The notes under the pieces: generated by a model
Seen by the model: only the letters and a program-made list of their open reading frames with translations
What the model was told of the DNA's origin: nothing
Database searches by the model: none
Position numbers and translations under genes: made by a program
Assembly: GCF_014395225.1 (NCBI RefSeq)
Contig: NZ_CP060723.1
Coordinates: 3,162,001-3,226,000, forward strand
Direction of reading: 5' to 3'
Length of the DNA stretch: 64,000 bases
Source of the DNA: Pedobacter roseus
Lineage (GTDB): Bacteria > Bacteroidota > Bacteroidia > Sphingobacteriales > Sphingobacteriaceae
Shown: piece by piece, positions 1-8,188 of the stretch
Layout of the letters: each line of letters starts with the position of its first letter
Position numbering within the stretch: position 1 is the first letter of the stretch

Positions 1-869
1 TCAAAGAAAAAACGGGCGGAAGATTAAAATTCATGATTTCGGGCGGAGCTGCCTTACCCAAAAATGTGGGTGAGTTTTTTGGCGATCTGGGCATTAAAAT
101 ATTGGAAGGTTTCGGTTTAACAGAAACTTCTCCGGTAATGTCGGTAACCGAATACCACAGACAGGTTTATGGTACCGTTGGCCGTGTGATCCCTGGTATT
201 GAAGTAGGCATACAGGATGTAGAAAGCAAAGTCATACTGAGCATCCAAACACACCATACTTTTGAAGAAGATTTTGAATGTGCCGAAGGGGAAGTAATTG
301 TACGTGGTCACTGCGTAATGAAAGGTTATTTTAACAAACCTGCCGAAACTGCCGAAGCTATAGATAGAGATATGTGGTTCCATACAGGTGATATTGGTCG
401 TTTTTATAAAGGAAACCTGCAGATTACAGATCGTTTAAAAAACATGATCGTAAATGCCTATGGCAAAAACGTATATCCAACTCCTGTAGAAAATATCTAC
501 CTGAAAAGTCCAAAAATTGATCAATTGTTTTTGATCGGCGATAAACGAGAATTTATTACTGCCATCATTATCCCTAACCGGGAAACTTTAGAAGAAACCT
601 TTAAACTTCAACCATCTTTTTTTGAAGAAACTGATCCTTTTATCCGAAATCAGGAAATCATCGACTGGATGGAACAGGACATCAAGAAAATCTCTAACGA
701 ACTGGCCAAATTTGAACGGATTAAAAACTTCAAGATCAAACGTAATCCTTTTAACATCGATGAAGGAGAAATTACGCCAACCATGAAAGTTAAACGCCGC
801 ATTGTAGAAAAGAAATATGCTGAGGCCATTAACGAGATGTATGAGGAAGGTGTAGAAGCGGAATCCTAG
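1..869 (+). CDS. Long-chain acyl-CoA ligase (AMP-forming), 3'-terminal part
   Basis: C-terminal part of an ANL-superfamily long-chain fatty-acid:CoA ligase (FadD15 / FAA1 type), which activates fatty acids to acyl-CoA through an acyl-adenylate. The frame is open to the left edge, so the gene starts outside the window; the first internal ATG (33) lies inside a conserved core motif (GGAALP) and is not a start. Visible family motifs in order: GGAALP, GFGLTETSP (A5), WFHTGDIGRF (A7), ITDRLKNMI (A8) and the C-terminal GEITPTMKVKRR segment carrying the A10 lysine. Family assignment is firm; chain-length preference cannot be read from the sequence. Confidence 0.93.
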   Translation, partial: KEKTGGRLKFMISGGAALPKNVGEFFGDLGIKILEGFGLTETSPVMSVTEYHRQVYGTVGRVIPGIEVGIQDVESKVILSIQTHHTFEEDFECAEGEVIVRGHCVMKGYFNKPAETAEAIDRDMWFHTGDIGRFYKGNLQITDRLKNMIVNAYGKNVYPTPVENIYLKSPKIDQLFLIGDKREFITAIIIPNRETLEETFKLQPSFFEETDPFIRNQEIIDWMEQDIKKISNELAKFERIKNFKIKRNPFNIDEGEITPTMKVKRRIVEKKYAEAINEMYEEGVEAES

Positions 870-876
870 CAATTAA

Positions 877-899
877 AAATTTCCCATTTAGGGAACTTT
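877..899 (+). terminator. Hairpin between the acyl-CoA ligase and higB
   Basis: AAATTTCCC (877-885) and GGGAACTTT (891-899) form a 9-bp stem with one mismatch and a 5-nt loop, followed by CTT. It could end the acyl-CoA ligase transcript. Its inner perfect repeat TTCCC-ATTTA-GGGAA (881-895) lies just upstream of the higBA -7 box, so it could equally be the HigA operator. The sequence alone does not decide. Confidence 0.45.
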
Positions 900-902
900 T
901 CT

Positions 903-910
903 TATATTTG
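903..910 (+). promoter_or_regulatory. Predicted -7 box for higBA
   Basis: TATATTTG matches the Bacteroidota -7 consensus TAnnTTTG and lies 16 nt upstream of the GTG start of higB. No convincing -33 TTG is seen at the usual spacing. Confidence 0.5.
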
Positions 911-926
911 TTCAATATTTATCTAA

Positions 927-1220
927 GTGAGAATAATCGCTAAAAAAATACTGCGTGATTTTTGGGAAAGGCATCCAGATTGTGAAGAACAACTGAAATC
1001 GTGGTACCAGGAAACAAGCAATAGCAATTGGGAAAAGCCTAATGATGTAAAAAGCGATTATCCCAGTGCAAGTATCTTAGCTGATAATAGAATTGTTTTT
1101 AATATTAAAGGCAATAATTATCGGTTGATTATCAAAATCAATTATGATTATCAGATGATCTGGATACGTTTTATTGGTACTCATGCTGAATATGATAAAA
1201 TAGATGCTACTAAAATCTAA
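927..1220 (+). CDS. higB: HigB-family type II toxin (mRNA interferase)
   Basis: 97-residue protein of the HigB toxin family (Pfam HigB_toxin type), expected to be a ribosome-dependent mRNA endonuclease neutralised by the following HigA. It has the typical N-terminal basic helix (RIIAKKILRDFWERHP), the central NRIVFNIKGNNYRLIIKINY strand pair, and the C-terminal WIRFIGTHAEYDKID block. It starts with GTG right after a -7 box, and the antitoxin ATG follows its stop by 4 nt, so the pair is co-transcribed with the toxin first, as usual for higBA. Activity is inferred from family membership. Confidence 0.88.
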   Translation: MRIIAKKILRDFWERHPDCEEQLKSWYQETSNSNWEKPNDVKSDYPSASILADNRIVFNIKGNNYRLIIKINYDYQMIWIRFIGTHAEYDKIDATKI

Positions 1221-1224
1221 ACAC

Positions 1225-1581
1225 ATGAATATTAAGCCGATCAAAAATCAAAATGATTATACTCAAGCCTTACAAAGGCTCGAAGTTATTTTCGATGCTA
1301 AAAAAGGCTCGGTCGAAGGTGATGAATTAGAGGTATTAGCGATCCTCATCGAAAATTACGAGGACAAACATTTCCCTATTGGTTTTCCTGACCCAATTGA
1401 GGCCATCAAGTTTAGAATGGAACAAATGGGCTATAAACAAAGTGATTTAGCCAAAGTTGTTGGTTTAAAAAGCCGAGCAAGTGAAATATTAAACCGAAAG
1501 CGGAAATTATCACTCGATATGATCAGGCAATTACACGAAAGTTTCAATATACCTACAGATGTGCTTATCCAGGCATATTAA
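1225..1581 (+). CDS. higA: HigA-family antitoxin, XRE-type HTH
   Basis: Antitoxin and autorepressor partner of the upstream HigB. The ATG at 1225 (MNIKPIKNQ) is preferred over an in-frame start at 1204, because the latter lies inside higB. This gives 118 residues. The N-terminal part is acidic and helical (toxin-neutralising). The C-terminal half holds a helix-turn-helix (YKQSDLAKVVGLKSRASEIL). The palindrome at 881-895 next to the promoter is a plausible operator. The two genes form a small accessory island between two metabolic genes. Confidence 0.88.
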   Translation: MNIKPIKNQNDYTQALQRLEVIFDAKKGSVEGDELEVLAILIENYEDKHFPIGFPDPIEAIKFRMEQMGYKQSDLAKVVGLKSRASEILNRKRKLSLDMIRQLHESFNIPTDVLIQAY

Positions 1582-1621
1582 AATTATACATTAAGACAAA
1601 AATAAAACCCTGCAAAATCAT

Positions 1622-1629
1622 TACTTTTG
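1622..1629 (+). promoter_or_regulatory. Predicted -7 box for lysS
   Basis: TACTTTTG is an exact TAnnTTTG match. It overlaps an in-frame TTG at 1627, so transcription should start downstream of that codon. This supports the ATG at 1645 as the true lysS start, with a short leader. Confidence 0.55.
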
Positions 1630-1644
1630 CAAAAAATACCCGAA

Positions 1645-3354
1645 ATGAGTATAGGATTATCAGAACAAGAAGTATTACGACGTGAGTCGTTAAAGCAATT
1701 ACGCCAGTTGGGCATAGAGCCTTATCCGGCAGAAGCTTATGAAGTTAACGTTACAGCTGCCGATATTTTAGCAAACTACGAAAAAGATAAAACCGCCTAT
1801 AAGACCGTTAGTTTAGCCGGTCGTATTATGGGACGTAATATTATGGGTGCTGCATCTTTTGCTGAATTACAAGATTCAACAGGTCGTATCCAGATTTACT
1901 TAAAGAGAGATGAGCTTTGTCCTGGTGATGATAAAACCTTATATAACACGGTATTTAAAAAACTATTGGACATTGGCGATTTCATTGGGATTACAGGTTA
2001 CGTTTTTACTACCCAAACGGGAGAAATCTCCATCCATGTTACCGGTTTTACTGTTTTAGCTAAATCTTTACGTCCGCTACCGATTGTAAAACGTGATGAT
2101 GAAGGGAATGTGTACGATGGATTTACCAATCCTGAATTGCGTTACCGCATGCGTTATGTAGATTTAACGGTAAATCCTGATTACAAACAGATTTTCATCA
2201 AACGCAGCAAGGTAATTAACAGTATGCGCAATTACTTTGATGAGCAAGGTTGGATGGAAGTAGAAACCCCTATCCTACAACCTATACACGGTGGTGCAGC
2301 TGCCCGTCCTTTTGCTACGCACCACAATACTTTGGATATGCCGCTTTACCTGCGTATCGCAAATGAGCTTTATCTTAAAAGATTAATTGTTGCTGGTTTT
2401 GATGGCGTTTATGAGTTCGGTAAAATGTTCCGTAACGAAGGGATGGACCGTACGCATAATCCGGAGTATACTTCAATGGAAATTTATGTAGCCTATAAAG
2501 ATTATATCTGGATGATGGCTATGGTTGAAGAATGTTTGGAAAAAGTAGCCATAGCAACCAATGGTTCGGCAGTAGTTAAAGTTGGCGAAAATGAAATCAA
2601 TTTCGAAGGGCCATACGAAAAACTAACCATGTACGAATCGATCCAAAAATATACCGGAATTGATGTTTCGAAAATGACTGAAGAGGAGCTTTTGCAAACC
2701 TGTGCATCGTTAGGCATCGAAACCGATTCTACTATGGGCCGTGGTAAATTAGTAGATGAAATTTTCAGTGATAAAGTAGAAGCTAATTTAATACAGCCTA
2801 CATTCATTACCGATTATCCAATAGAAATGACACCGCTGGCTAAAAAACACCGTAGTGCAGAAGGCTTGGTGGAGCGTTTCGAAATATTTGTGAACGGTAA
2901 AGAAATCGGAAATGCTTATTCAGAGCTTAACGATCCAATTGATCAAAAAGAACGTTTTGAAGATCAGTTGAAACTTGCTGATCGTGGTGATGCCGAAGCG
3001 ATGGCAATGGATGATGATTTCGTTCGCGCTTTAGAATATGGTATGCCCCCTACTTCAGGTTTAGGTTTTGGTATCGATCGTATTGTGATGTTAATGACCA
3101 ATCAGAGTACCATCCAGGAAGTTTTATTCTTCCCGCAGATGCGTCCGGAGAAAAAGAAAATTGAATTATCACCAGAGGAAACAGAATTATTTGCATTGGT
3201 TTCGGAAGGGGAACAATATTTATTAACAGATATTAAAGCTAAACTTGCCGATTGGAGCAATAAAAAATGGGATACTACCCTGAAAGCATTAACCGGTAAG
3301 GGAATTTTAAAAGTTGCCAAAACCGATGATGGCTTGTTTTTATCGCATAAATAG
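1645..3354 (+). CDS. lysS: Lysyl-tRNA synthetase, class II
   Basis: Charges tRNA-Lys with lysine in the cytoplasm. 569 residues from the ATG at 1645 (an in-frame TTG at 1627 lies within the predicted -7 box). The N-terminal OB-fold anticodon-binding domain covers roughly residues 55-150. The class II catalytic core has motif 2 (FRNEGMDRTHNPEYTSMEIY) and motif 3 (GLGFGIDRIVMLM). The C-terminal ~70 residues after MRPEKKK extend beyond the ~505-residue E. coli enzyme; such a tail is common in Bacteroidota LysS, and its role is not known to me. A strong terminator follows. Confidence 0.97.
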   Translation: MSIGLSEQEVLRRESLKQLRQLGIEPYPAEAYEVNVTAADILANYEKDKTAYKTVSLAGRIMGRNIMGAASFAELQDSTGRIQIYLKRDELCPGDDKTLYNTVFKKLLDIGDFIGITGYVFTTQTGEISIHVTGFTVLAKSLRPLPIVKRDDEGNVYDGFTNPELRYRMRYVDLTVNPDYKQIFIKRSKVINSMRNYFDEQGWMEVETPILQPIHGGAAARPFATHHNTLDMPLYLRIANELYLKRLIVAGFDGVYEFGKMFRNEGMDRTHNPEYTSMEIYVAYKDYIWMMAMVEECLEKVAIATNGSAVVKVGENEINFEGPYEKLTMYESIQKYTGIDVSKMTEEELLQTCASLGIETDSTMGRGKLVDEIFSDKVEANLIQPTFITDYPIEMTPLAKKHRSAEGLVERFEIFVNGKEIGNAYSELNDPIDQKERFEDQLKLADRGDAEAMAMDDDFVRALEYGMPPTSGLGFGIDRIVMLMTNQSTIQEVLFFPQMRPEKKKIELSPEETELFALVSEGEQYLLTDIKAKLADWSNKKWDTTLKALTGKGILKVAKTDDGLFLSHK

Positions 3355-3423
3355 TCAAAAAAGGCTTTCACAACGGTGAGAACACGAATTTAGTGTTAAC
3401 ACAAACATAACAAAAACTTAAAA

Positions 3424-3456
3424 GGCTTGCTAACAATTGTTTAGCAAGCCTTTTCT
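3424..3456 (+). terminator. Rho-independent terminator downstream of lysS
   Basis: Perfect 10-bp stem GGCTTGCTAA / TTAGCAAGCC (3424-3433, 3441-3450) with a 7-nt loop and a following TTTTCT. It precedes the small gene at 3494, so it also rules out the longer in-frame start at 3437 for that gene. Confidence 0.88.
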
Positions 3457-3493
3457 ATATTTACAGCAATCGATAATTAAAAATCATTGCCTT

Positions 3494-3706
3494 ATGAATA
3501 CGTCAAGTTTAGAAATCAACGAAAGAGAATACTGCATTAAATTAAGCAAAGATGCTTTTGATTTAACTTTAGTGCGCCAATTAATAAAAAGAATCCAGGC
3601 TGAGGCTTTATTTTTCTCGAGGGTTCAGGCCGAAGATGAAGATATCTTAAGCAAAAGAGCTCAAAGAGAAGAATTTGAAGGATTCGATTATTTAGGAGAT
3701 AAATAG
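3494..3706 (+). CDS. Small conserved-looking hypothetical protein (70 aa)
   Basis: 70-residue soluble protein starting at ATG 3494 (MNTSSLEIN). A longer in-frame start at 3437 would lie inside the lysS terminator and is rejected. The middle is a predicted amphipathic helix (DLTLVRQLIKRIQAEALFF), followed by a charged tail ending DYLGDK. No signal peptide, membrane segment or cysteine pattern points to a role. I do not recognise the family. It stands alone between the lysS terminator and a convergent gene. Confidence 0.6.
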   Translation: MNTSSLEINEREYCIKLSKDAFDLTLVRQLIKRIQAEALFFSRVQAEDEDILSKRAQREEFEGFDYLGDK

Positions 3707-3709
3707 TCA

Positions 3710-3806
3710 GTATTCAATTTACAATTCTCAGTTAATAGTTAATTTAACGATTAAGCAGTTAACCGCTTTATACAATTAACCGGTTAACCAATTAAAAACA
3801 GTTAAG
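3710..3806. repeat. Low-complexity GTTAAC-word inverted repeat in a convergent spacer
   Basis: Built from degenerate copies of (A)GTTAA(C/T) and its complement: CAGTTAATAGTTAA, AAGCAGTTAACCG, CAATTAACCGGTTAACC, CAGTTAAGC. The words face each other and could fold into an imperfect hairpin. It fills the gap between two convergent genes with no classical terminator, so it may end both transcripts. Confidence 0.5.
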
Positions 3807-3810
3807 CTCA

Positions 3811-4365
3811 CTAATCAACCTCTAAAGTCCCTTCTACCGAATCATCCATTGTTTTCCCGGTAATTACGGATGCAGCCATTTTCAAAAATGCAACGGCAGT
3901 GCCGTGTTTGGTATCCCAATAATAACCTTCTGATGGGATTACTTTGATCAGTGTAATATTCGGGTCGTCTTTCCCTCCCTGAAACCAGGTTTTAATAAAC
4001 GGACTCCAAAGTTCGTCAATTTTGGCCTGATCTCTGCTGATTTCTGAAATACCGTAAATATTTACAAAACCTGAATGCGAACCTGCCTGAAACAACAGAT
4101 GTGTAAATGGATCAGTAGAAATCTCTTCATTTTTATGACTGTCTTTCATGCTCATAAACCAGATATTCCCTTCATCATCCACCTGTTGAATAGCCATTGG
4201 TCTAACTGATAATGGTATCCCCGTTTTAATATTGGTACAAAAAAAACAACTTTCTGCTTTTTCTGCCAACTCCCTAAGTTTTTCGATGGCTGCTTTGCCA
4301 CCAAGATCTTTAATATTATTTTCTTCCTGAGTATTGTTAGTACTTCCTTCTTGTGATGTTGCCAT
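3811..4365 (-). CDS. Pyridoxamine 5'-phosphate oxidase-like general stress protein
   Basis: 184-residue protein of the PNPOx-like split-barrel family (GSP26 / general stress protein type), likely a flavin- or F420-type cofactor-binding protein of unknown substrate. The core reads SCFFCTNIKTGIPLSVRPM, then GNIWFMSMKDSHKNEEI, then a C-terminal segment with LWSPFIKTWFQGGKDDPNIT that is characteristic of the stress-protein subgroup. A ~20-residue polar N-terminus precedes the domain. Transcribed alone. The family is clear; the reaction is not established. Confidence 0.85.
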   Translation of the reverse strand: MATSQEGSTNNTQEENNIKDLGGKAAIEKLRELAEKAESCFFCTNIKTGIPLSVRPMAIQQVDDEGNIWFMSMKDSHKNEEISTDPFTHLLFQAGSHSGFVNIYGISEISRDQAKIDELWSPFIKTWFQGGKDDPNITLIKVIPSEGYYWDTKHGTAVAFLKMAASVITGKTMDDSVEGTLEVD

Positions 4366-4540
4366 AGGATTAAGATTTTATATTTACTACAATAGAAATT
4401 GGGTTTTGGTTTTGAGTTTTGAGTTTTTGCGGGGAGCCTTAGGCGAAGGACGTTCGGCGGAGAGCGTAGAGATAAAATATAGTGTTTGATTTATTGGCTA
4501 AAAATTATGGCGTTTTGATCAAAGGCAATATCTTTAATTA

Positions 4541-5038
4541 ATGAATATCAAAAAACCGAAAGCTTTTAAGGCTGAGATTAAAATTATAGGCATCAATCCT
4601 TTTGTTTTTGTATCAGAAGAAGCACTAAATTATATTTTTCACCAATCGGGAAAAAACAAGGGACAGCTTCCGGTTAAAATGAAAATTGATGGTCATGAGT
4701 TTAAACAAACGCTGGTTAAATATGCCGGAGATTGGCGTTTGTACCTCAATACCCCCATGCGAAAAGCAGCCGGAAAAGATATTGGCGATACCGCAACTTT
4801 CGAAATTGAATTTGATACGGAAGAAAGGACAATTAGTATCAATCCTAAACTGGTACAGGCCTTAGCAGACAATAAACAGGCCAGGGATGTATTTGATAGC
4901 CTTGCCCCTCATTTACAGAAAGAAATTATACGTTATATAGCCAACCTTAAAACGGAAGAGTCAATTGATCGCAATGTAAAAAAAGCTATCCAGTTCCTTT
5001 TAGGTAAAGAACGGTTTATTGGTAGGGATGGGATTTAG
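4541..5038 (+). CDS. DUF1905/YdeI (OmdA)-family protein
   Basis: 165 residues with an N-terminal DUF1905 beta-barrel (about residues 8-95, including GQLPVKMKIDGHEFKQTL and DIGDTATFEIEFD) and a C-terminal YdeI/OmdA-type helical segment (about 100-160, SLAPHLQKEIIRYI and NVKKAIQFLLGKERFIGR). YdeI relatives are linked to resistance to antimicrobial peptides and bacteriocins, but the biochemical role is unknown. It is cytoplasmic by appearance (no signal peptide) and convergent with the M3 peptidase gene. Confidence 0.82.
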   Translation: MNIKKPKAFKAEIKIIGINPFVFVSEEALNYIFHQSGKNKGQLPVKMKIDGHEFKQTLVKYAGDWRLYLNTPMRKAAGKDIGDTATFEIEFDTEERTISINPKLVQALADNKQARDVFDSLAPHLQKEIIRYIANLKTEESIDRNVKKAIQFLLGKERFIGRDGI

Positions 5039-5397
5039 TAGAATATAGCTACAATGCAACCAAAATAAATTTGAATGAAATATTGAACGTGCTTTTATCC
5101 ATCAGCACTGTCTTGCCTCGGCTCGCCGCCGCCGAATGGCTCTTTCTTTTTGCTGCCAAAAAGAAACAAAAAGCACCGGCTGAAAATTTTTCTTTCGAAG
5201 TCAGTGGTAGGGCCAGGATAGTATAGCCCGAAAAATTTGTTAGGCCGGACTTGAGTAGAACGGAGATGCTGTACTGCGGCCTAGCTATGCGGAAATATAG
5301 ATCGCACAATAAATATTGCAAAGATAAAGCCTATGCAGCCCATTTCATTGTAGTACAAAGGCCAATTGTTAACTGTCCTTTGTACTATGATATTATT
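5039..5397. repeat. Non-coding spacer with a decayed Bacteroidota intergenic repeat
   Basis: No gene is supported. About 5100-5300 resembles an interspersed element recognisable by a self-complementary TTTTTGCTGCCAAAAAG-type segment near 5145-5165 and the surrounding CTCGCCGCCGCCGAATGGC. A 90-codon open frame on the minus strand (5049-5321) is made only of this repeat and is not called. Part of the same word (TTTTGTTGCAGCAAAAAG) reappears near 14975. A perfect hairpin lies at 5351-5387. Confidence 0.45.
5351..5387. terminator. Perfect 11-bp hairpin between convergent genes
   Basis: TAGTACAAAGG (5351-5361) pairs exactly with CCTTTGTACTA (5377-5387) across a 15-nt loop. It sits 10 bp past the stop of the M3 peptidase gene. 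No clear U-tract follows on either strand, so it is a stabiliser or weak terminator rather than a textbook one. Confidence 0.5.
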
Positions 5398-7419
5398 TTA
5401 TAATAATCCTCGCTTTCTCAGCATTGGTTTAATATCAGGATTATGTCCTCTGAAATTAAAAAACATTTTACCAAGATCTTCCGTATTTCCTTTGGACAGA
5501 ATCATATCCCTAAAACGCTGACCATTTGCCCTGGTTAATCCTCCATTTTCCTGAAACCATGAAAAGGCATCATTTTCAAGCATAGAAGTCCAGCTATAGG
5601 CGTAATAACCTGCAGCGTAGCCATTACTCCAGATGTGCAGAAAATAGCTGGAGCGGTAACGTGGCGGCACATACGATAAATTTAAATTGGTTTTCTTTAA
5701 AGCTTCGGCTTCAAATTTGTCGACATTCTGCAATGGTGAACCCGGAGAAATCGTGTGCCATTGCATATCCAGATCGGCTGCTGACAAAGCTTCAGTAAAA
5801 ATATAACCCTGATTAAATGAACTCGCCTTTTTAATTTTATCTAACAAAGCTTGTGGCATCTGTGCTCCGGTTTGATAATGAAGGGCATAATTCTTCAGTA
5901 TTTTTGGATCGGAAGCCCAATGCTCATTAAACTGGGATGGAAATTCTACATAATCACGGGCTACACTTGTACCCGAAAGACTGGGATACTGCTGGTTGGC
6001 AAACAGACCATGTAAACCGTGGCCAAATTCATGAAACATGGTGGTAACATCATCAAAACTGATTAATGCTGGTTTTCCGGCTTCGGGTTTTGCAAAGTTG
6101 CAAACGTTATAAATCACTGGTATTGTGCCGAATAGCTTAGATTGGGGAACAAGGTTATCCATCCAGGCACCACCATCCTTATTATCACGCTTATAATAAT
6201 CACAATAAAACAAACCCAGCTGTTTTCCATCTTTGTCCATCACATCAAAAACACGAACATCTTTCTGGTAAACAGGTAAATCTTTACGTTCTTTAAAAGT
6301 AATGCCGTAAAGTTGTGTGGCAGCATAAAACACACCGTTAATAAGCACTTTATTTAACTCGAAATAAGGTTTAACCTCGTTTTCATCCAGATCGAACTTT
6401 GCTTTACGAACTTGTTCGGCATAAAAGTCCCAATCCCAGGGCTCTAGCTTAAAGCCACCTTTTTGCTGATCGATTACGGCCTGTATATCTGCCGCTTCAC
6501 TTTTTGCCTTCGCGGTAGCAGCTGGAATAACCTTACTAAAAAAATCTTCTACTGCTTCAGGTGTTTTAGCCATCTGATTTTGCAATTTCCAGGCTGCATA
6601 ATTTTTAAAGCCAAGCAATGCTGCCTGAGCAGAACGGATCTGCGCAATTCTTGAAATTATTTTACGGGTATCGTTTGCATCACCTTTTTCTGCCCTGTTC
6701 CATGATTTATTAAAAAGTTCCTCCCGCTTGTTACGATCGGTCATTGATTGCAATTCGGGTTGTTGGGTAGTATTTTTTAAACCTTTACCTGCTGCCTGTA
6801 ACTGTGCGGTAAACTTCGCGCCCAAAGTAGCTTCTTCTTTATTCAGCTCTTTAAGTTTGTCTTTATCAGCGTCAGATAGCTTTGCCCCTGCCAATTCAAA
6901 TTTTTGGTAATAACACTCCAGTAAGCGCAACGATTCGGCATCCAGTTTCAGCTGATCCTTCTTTTTGTAAAGGGTTTCTACCCGGTTAAAAAGTTTAGTA
7001 TTTAAATAAATGGCATCGGTGTTTGCTGTTAATTTAGGAGCCTCCTCTTCTTTAACCTTTTGCAATTCGGGATTAGTATTGGCGCCTGTAAGCAGGTTAA
7101 AAACCGTACTTGTCCGGTTCAGCAGTTGTCCGCTTTTTTCTATGGCCAGAATGGTATTTTCAAAGTCAGGTGCATCGGCCTGTTCAGCAATTTTACGGAT
7201 TTCATCCATTTGCTGCTTCATCCCTTCTTCCAATGCCGGTTTAAAATCACCGTTTTTTATTTTGTCGAAAGCTGGAGCCTGAAAGGCAAGTTCGCTTGCT
7301 TTAAAAAAAGGATTGGCCGATGAAAAGCTTTCACTGTTTTCTTCAGCATCTTTTTTGTTATTGCAAGCACCTAAAATGGCTAAAAAAGCCAGCATGGGTA
7401 AATAAAATACTTTTTTCAT
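5398..7419 (-). CDS. M3-family zinc metallopeptidase, lipoprotein (Dcp-like peptidyl-dipeptidase)
   Basis: 673 residues. The N-terminal lipoprotein signal has lipobox LGAC with Cys19, so it is predicted to be membrane-anchored and to act in the periplasm. The M3 catalytic motif HEFGHGLH starts at His463, with the third zinc ligand expected in YVEFPSQF (Glu492). M3 enzymes of the Dcp/OpdA type cut dipeptides or short oligopeptides, so a role in peptide scavenging or turnover of cleaved signal peptides is likely. E. coli Dcp lacks a lipobox, but lipid-anchored M3 proteins are common in Bacteroidota. Single gene, convergent with the YdeI-like gene. Confidence 0.93.
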   Translation of the reverse strand: MKKVFYLPMLAFLAILGACNNKKDAEENSESFSSANPFFKASELAFQAPAFDKIKNGDFKPALEEGMKQQMDEIRKIAEQADAPDFENTILAIEKSGQLLNRTSTVFNLLTGANTNPELQKVKEEEAPKLTANTDAIYLNTKLFNRVETLYKKKDQLKLDAESLRLLECYYQKFELAGAKLSDADKDKLKELNKEEATLGAKFTAQLQAAGKGLKNTTQQPELQSMTDRNKREELFNKSWNRAEKGDANDTRKIISRIAQIRSAQAALLGFKNYAAWKLQNQMAKTPEAVEDFFSKVIPAATAKAKSEAADIQAVIDQQKGGFKLEPWDWDFYAEQVRKAKFDLDENEVKPYFELNKVLINGVFYAATQLYGITFKERKDLPVYQKDVRVFDVMDKDGKQLGLFYCDYYKRDNKDGGAWMDNLVPQSKLFGTIPVIYNVCNFAKPEAGKPALISFDDVTTMFHEFGHGLHGLFANQQYPSLSGTSVARDYVEFPSQFNEHWASDPKILKNYALHYQTGAQMPQALLDKIKKASSFNQGYIFTEALSAADLDMQWHTISPGSPLQNVDKFEAEALKKTNLNLSYVPPRYRSSYFLHIWSNGYAAGYYAYSWTSMLENDAFSWFQENGGLTRANGQRFRDMILSKGNTEDLGKMFFNFRGHNPDIKPMLRKRGLL

Positions 7420-7498
7420 GAATATTTAAAAGTTAGGTATCCATAAAAATAGTAATTTATATGCTGCAATTTTCAATAAACAAAACGAGCTGAAACAA

Positions 7499-7528
7499 AA
7501 AAGCCATTCCGGTTAAGAAATGGCTTTT
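7499..7528 (-). terminator. Rho-independent terminator after the 7534-8073 gene
   Basis: AAAAGCCATT / AATGGCTTTT form a perfect 10-bp stem with a 10-nt loop. On the minus strand the stem is followed by a T-rich run (GCTTTTTTG). The hairpin begins 5 bp after the stop codon. Confidence 0.85.
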
Positions 7529-7533
7529 AAATT

Positions 7534-8073
7534 TTACCTGTAACGAACTTGCTGCTGTTTGTCCATCATGCCCATCTGATCTTTCATCTGTTTAATCTGA
7601 TCGGCCAGTAATTTATTTTTATCTGCTTTTTTCGCTTCCGCAAGATACATGGTTGCTTCGCGTTTGTTGCGTTTAGCCATTGCAATACCGGCCAGGCTTA
7701 GTTTTGCCAAAGCAATGTTATGATCCATCTGCATTCCTAAAGCAAGAGATTTTTTGAAATATTTTTCACTTTGCATCGGAGCTGTTCTGCTTTCAATTAA
7801 ACCAATCAATAAATTGTAGTAACCGTGCTGAACTTTGATCAATTGGGTTTCGTAATTGGTAATCCGATCTAAAAACTTTTTTGCCTTAGGCATGTTATCT
7901 TTTCTGAGGAACCATTGTGCTAAAAGCATATTCTCATTAAAGAAATAAGTTACCAGGACAATTATTCCCAATAAAATGGCAATAATGCCCCACGGCCAGA
8001 AACCGAAAATAAATAAAGCTACTGCGCCACCCAGTAAAGCAAACCCCGCAATTAATCTGATAATATTTGGCAT
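7534..8073 (-). CDS. Two-helix membrane protein with a cytoplasmic helical (TPR-like) tail
   Basis: 179 residues from the ATG at 8073 (MPNIIRLIAGF). An in-frame upstream start at 8103 is disfavoured because a near-consensus -7 box (GATATTTG, complement of 8101-8108) would overlap it. Two adjacent membrane segments (about residues 5-25 and 27-43) are followed by an alanine/lysine-rich helical region with TPR-like spacing (AKKFLDRITNYETQLIKVQ, YFKKSLALGMQMDHNIALAK, REATMYLAEAKKADKNKLL). It ends in a Met/Gln-rich tail. I do not recognise a named family. Divergent from the thioredoxin-fold gene, with its own terminator. Confidence 0.72.
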   Translation of the reverse strand: MPNIIRLIAGFALLGGAVALFIFGFWPWGIIAILLGIIVLVTYFFNENMLLAQWFLRKDNMPKAKKFLDRITNYETQLIKVQHGYYNLLIGLIESRTAPMQSEKYFKKSLALGMQMDHNIALAKLSLAGIAMAKRNKREATMYLAEAKKADKNKLLADQIKQMKDQMGMMDKQQQVRYR

Positions 8074-8188
8074 AAATTTTATTCTAATTATTTTTTTTTG
8101 CAAATATCGTGTTTAAATGGCAGAAATTAGATTTTAAAACAATAATTTCATTAAAAATTACAAAGCTCAAAAAAAACCGCACATCAAT

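Noticed and set aside
5049..5321. 90-codon open frame on the minus strand
   Set aside because: It is composed of a dispersed intergenic repeat (the CCAAAAAGAAACAAAAAG region) and has no protein-like pattern or start context.
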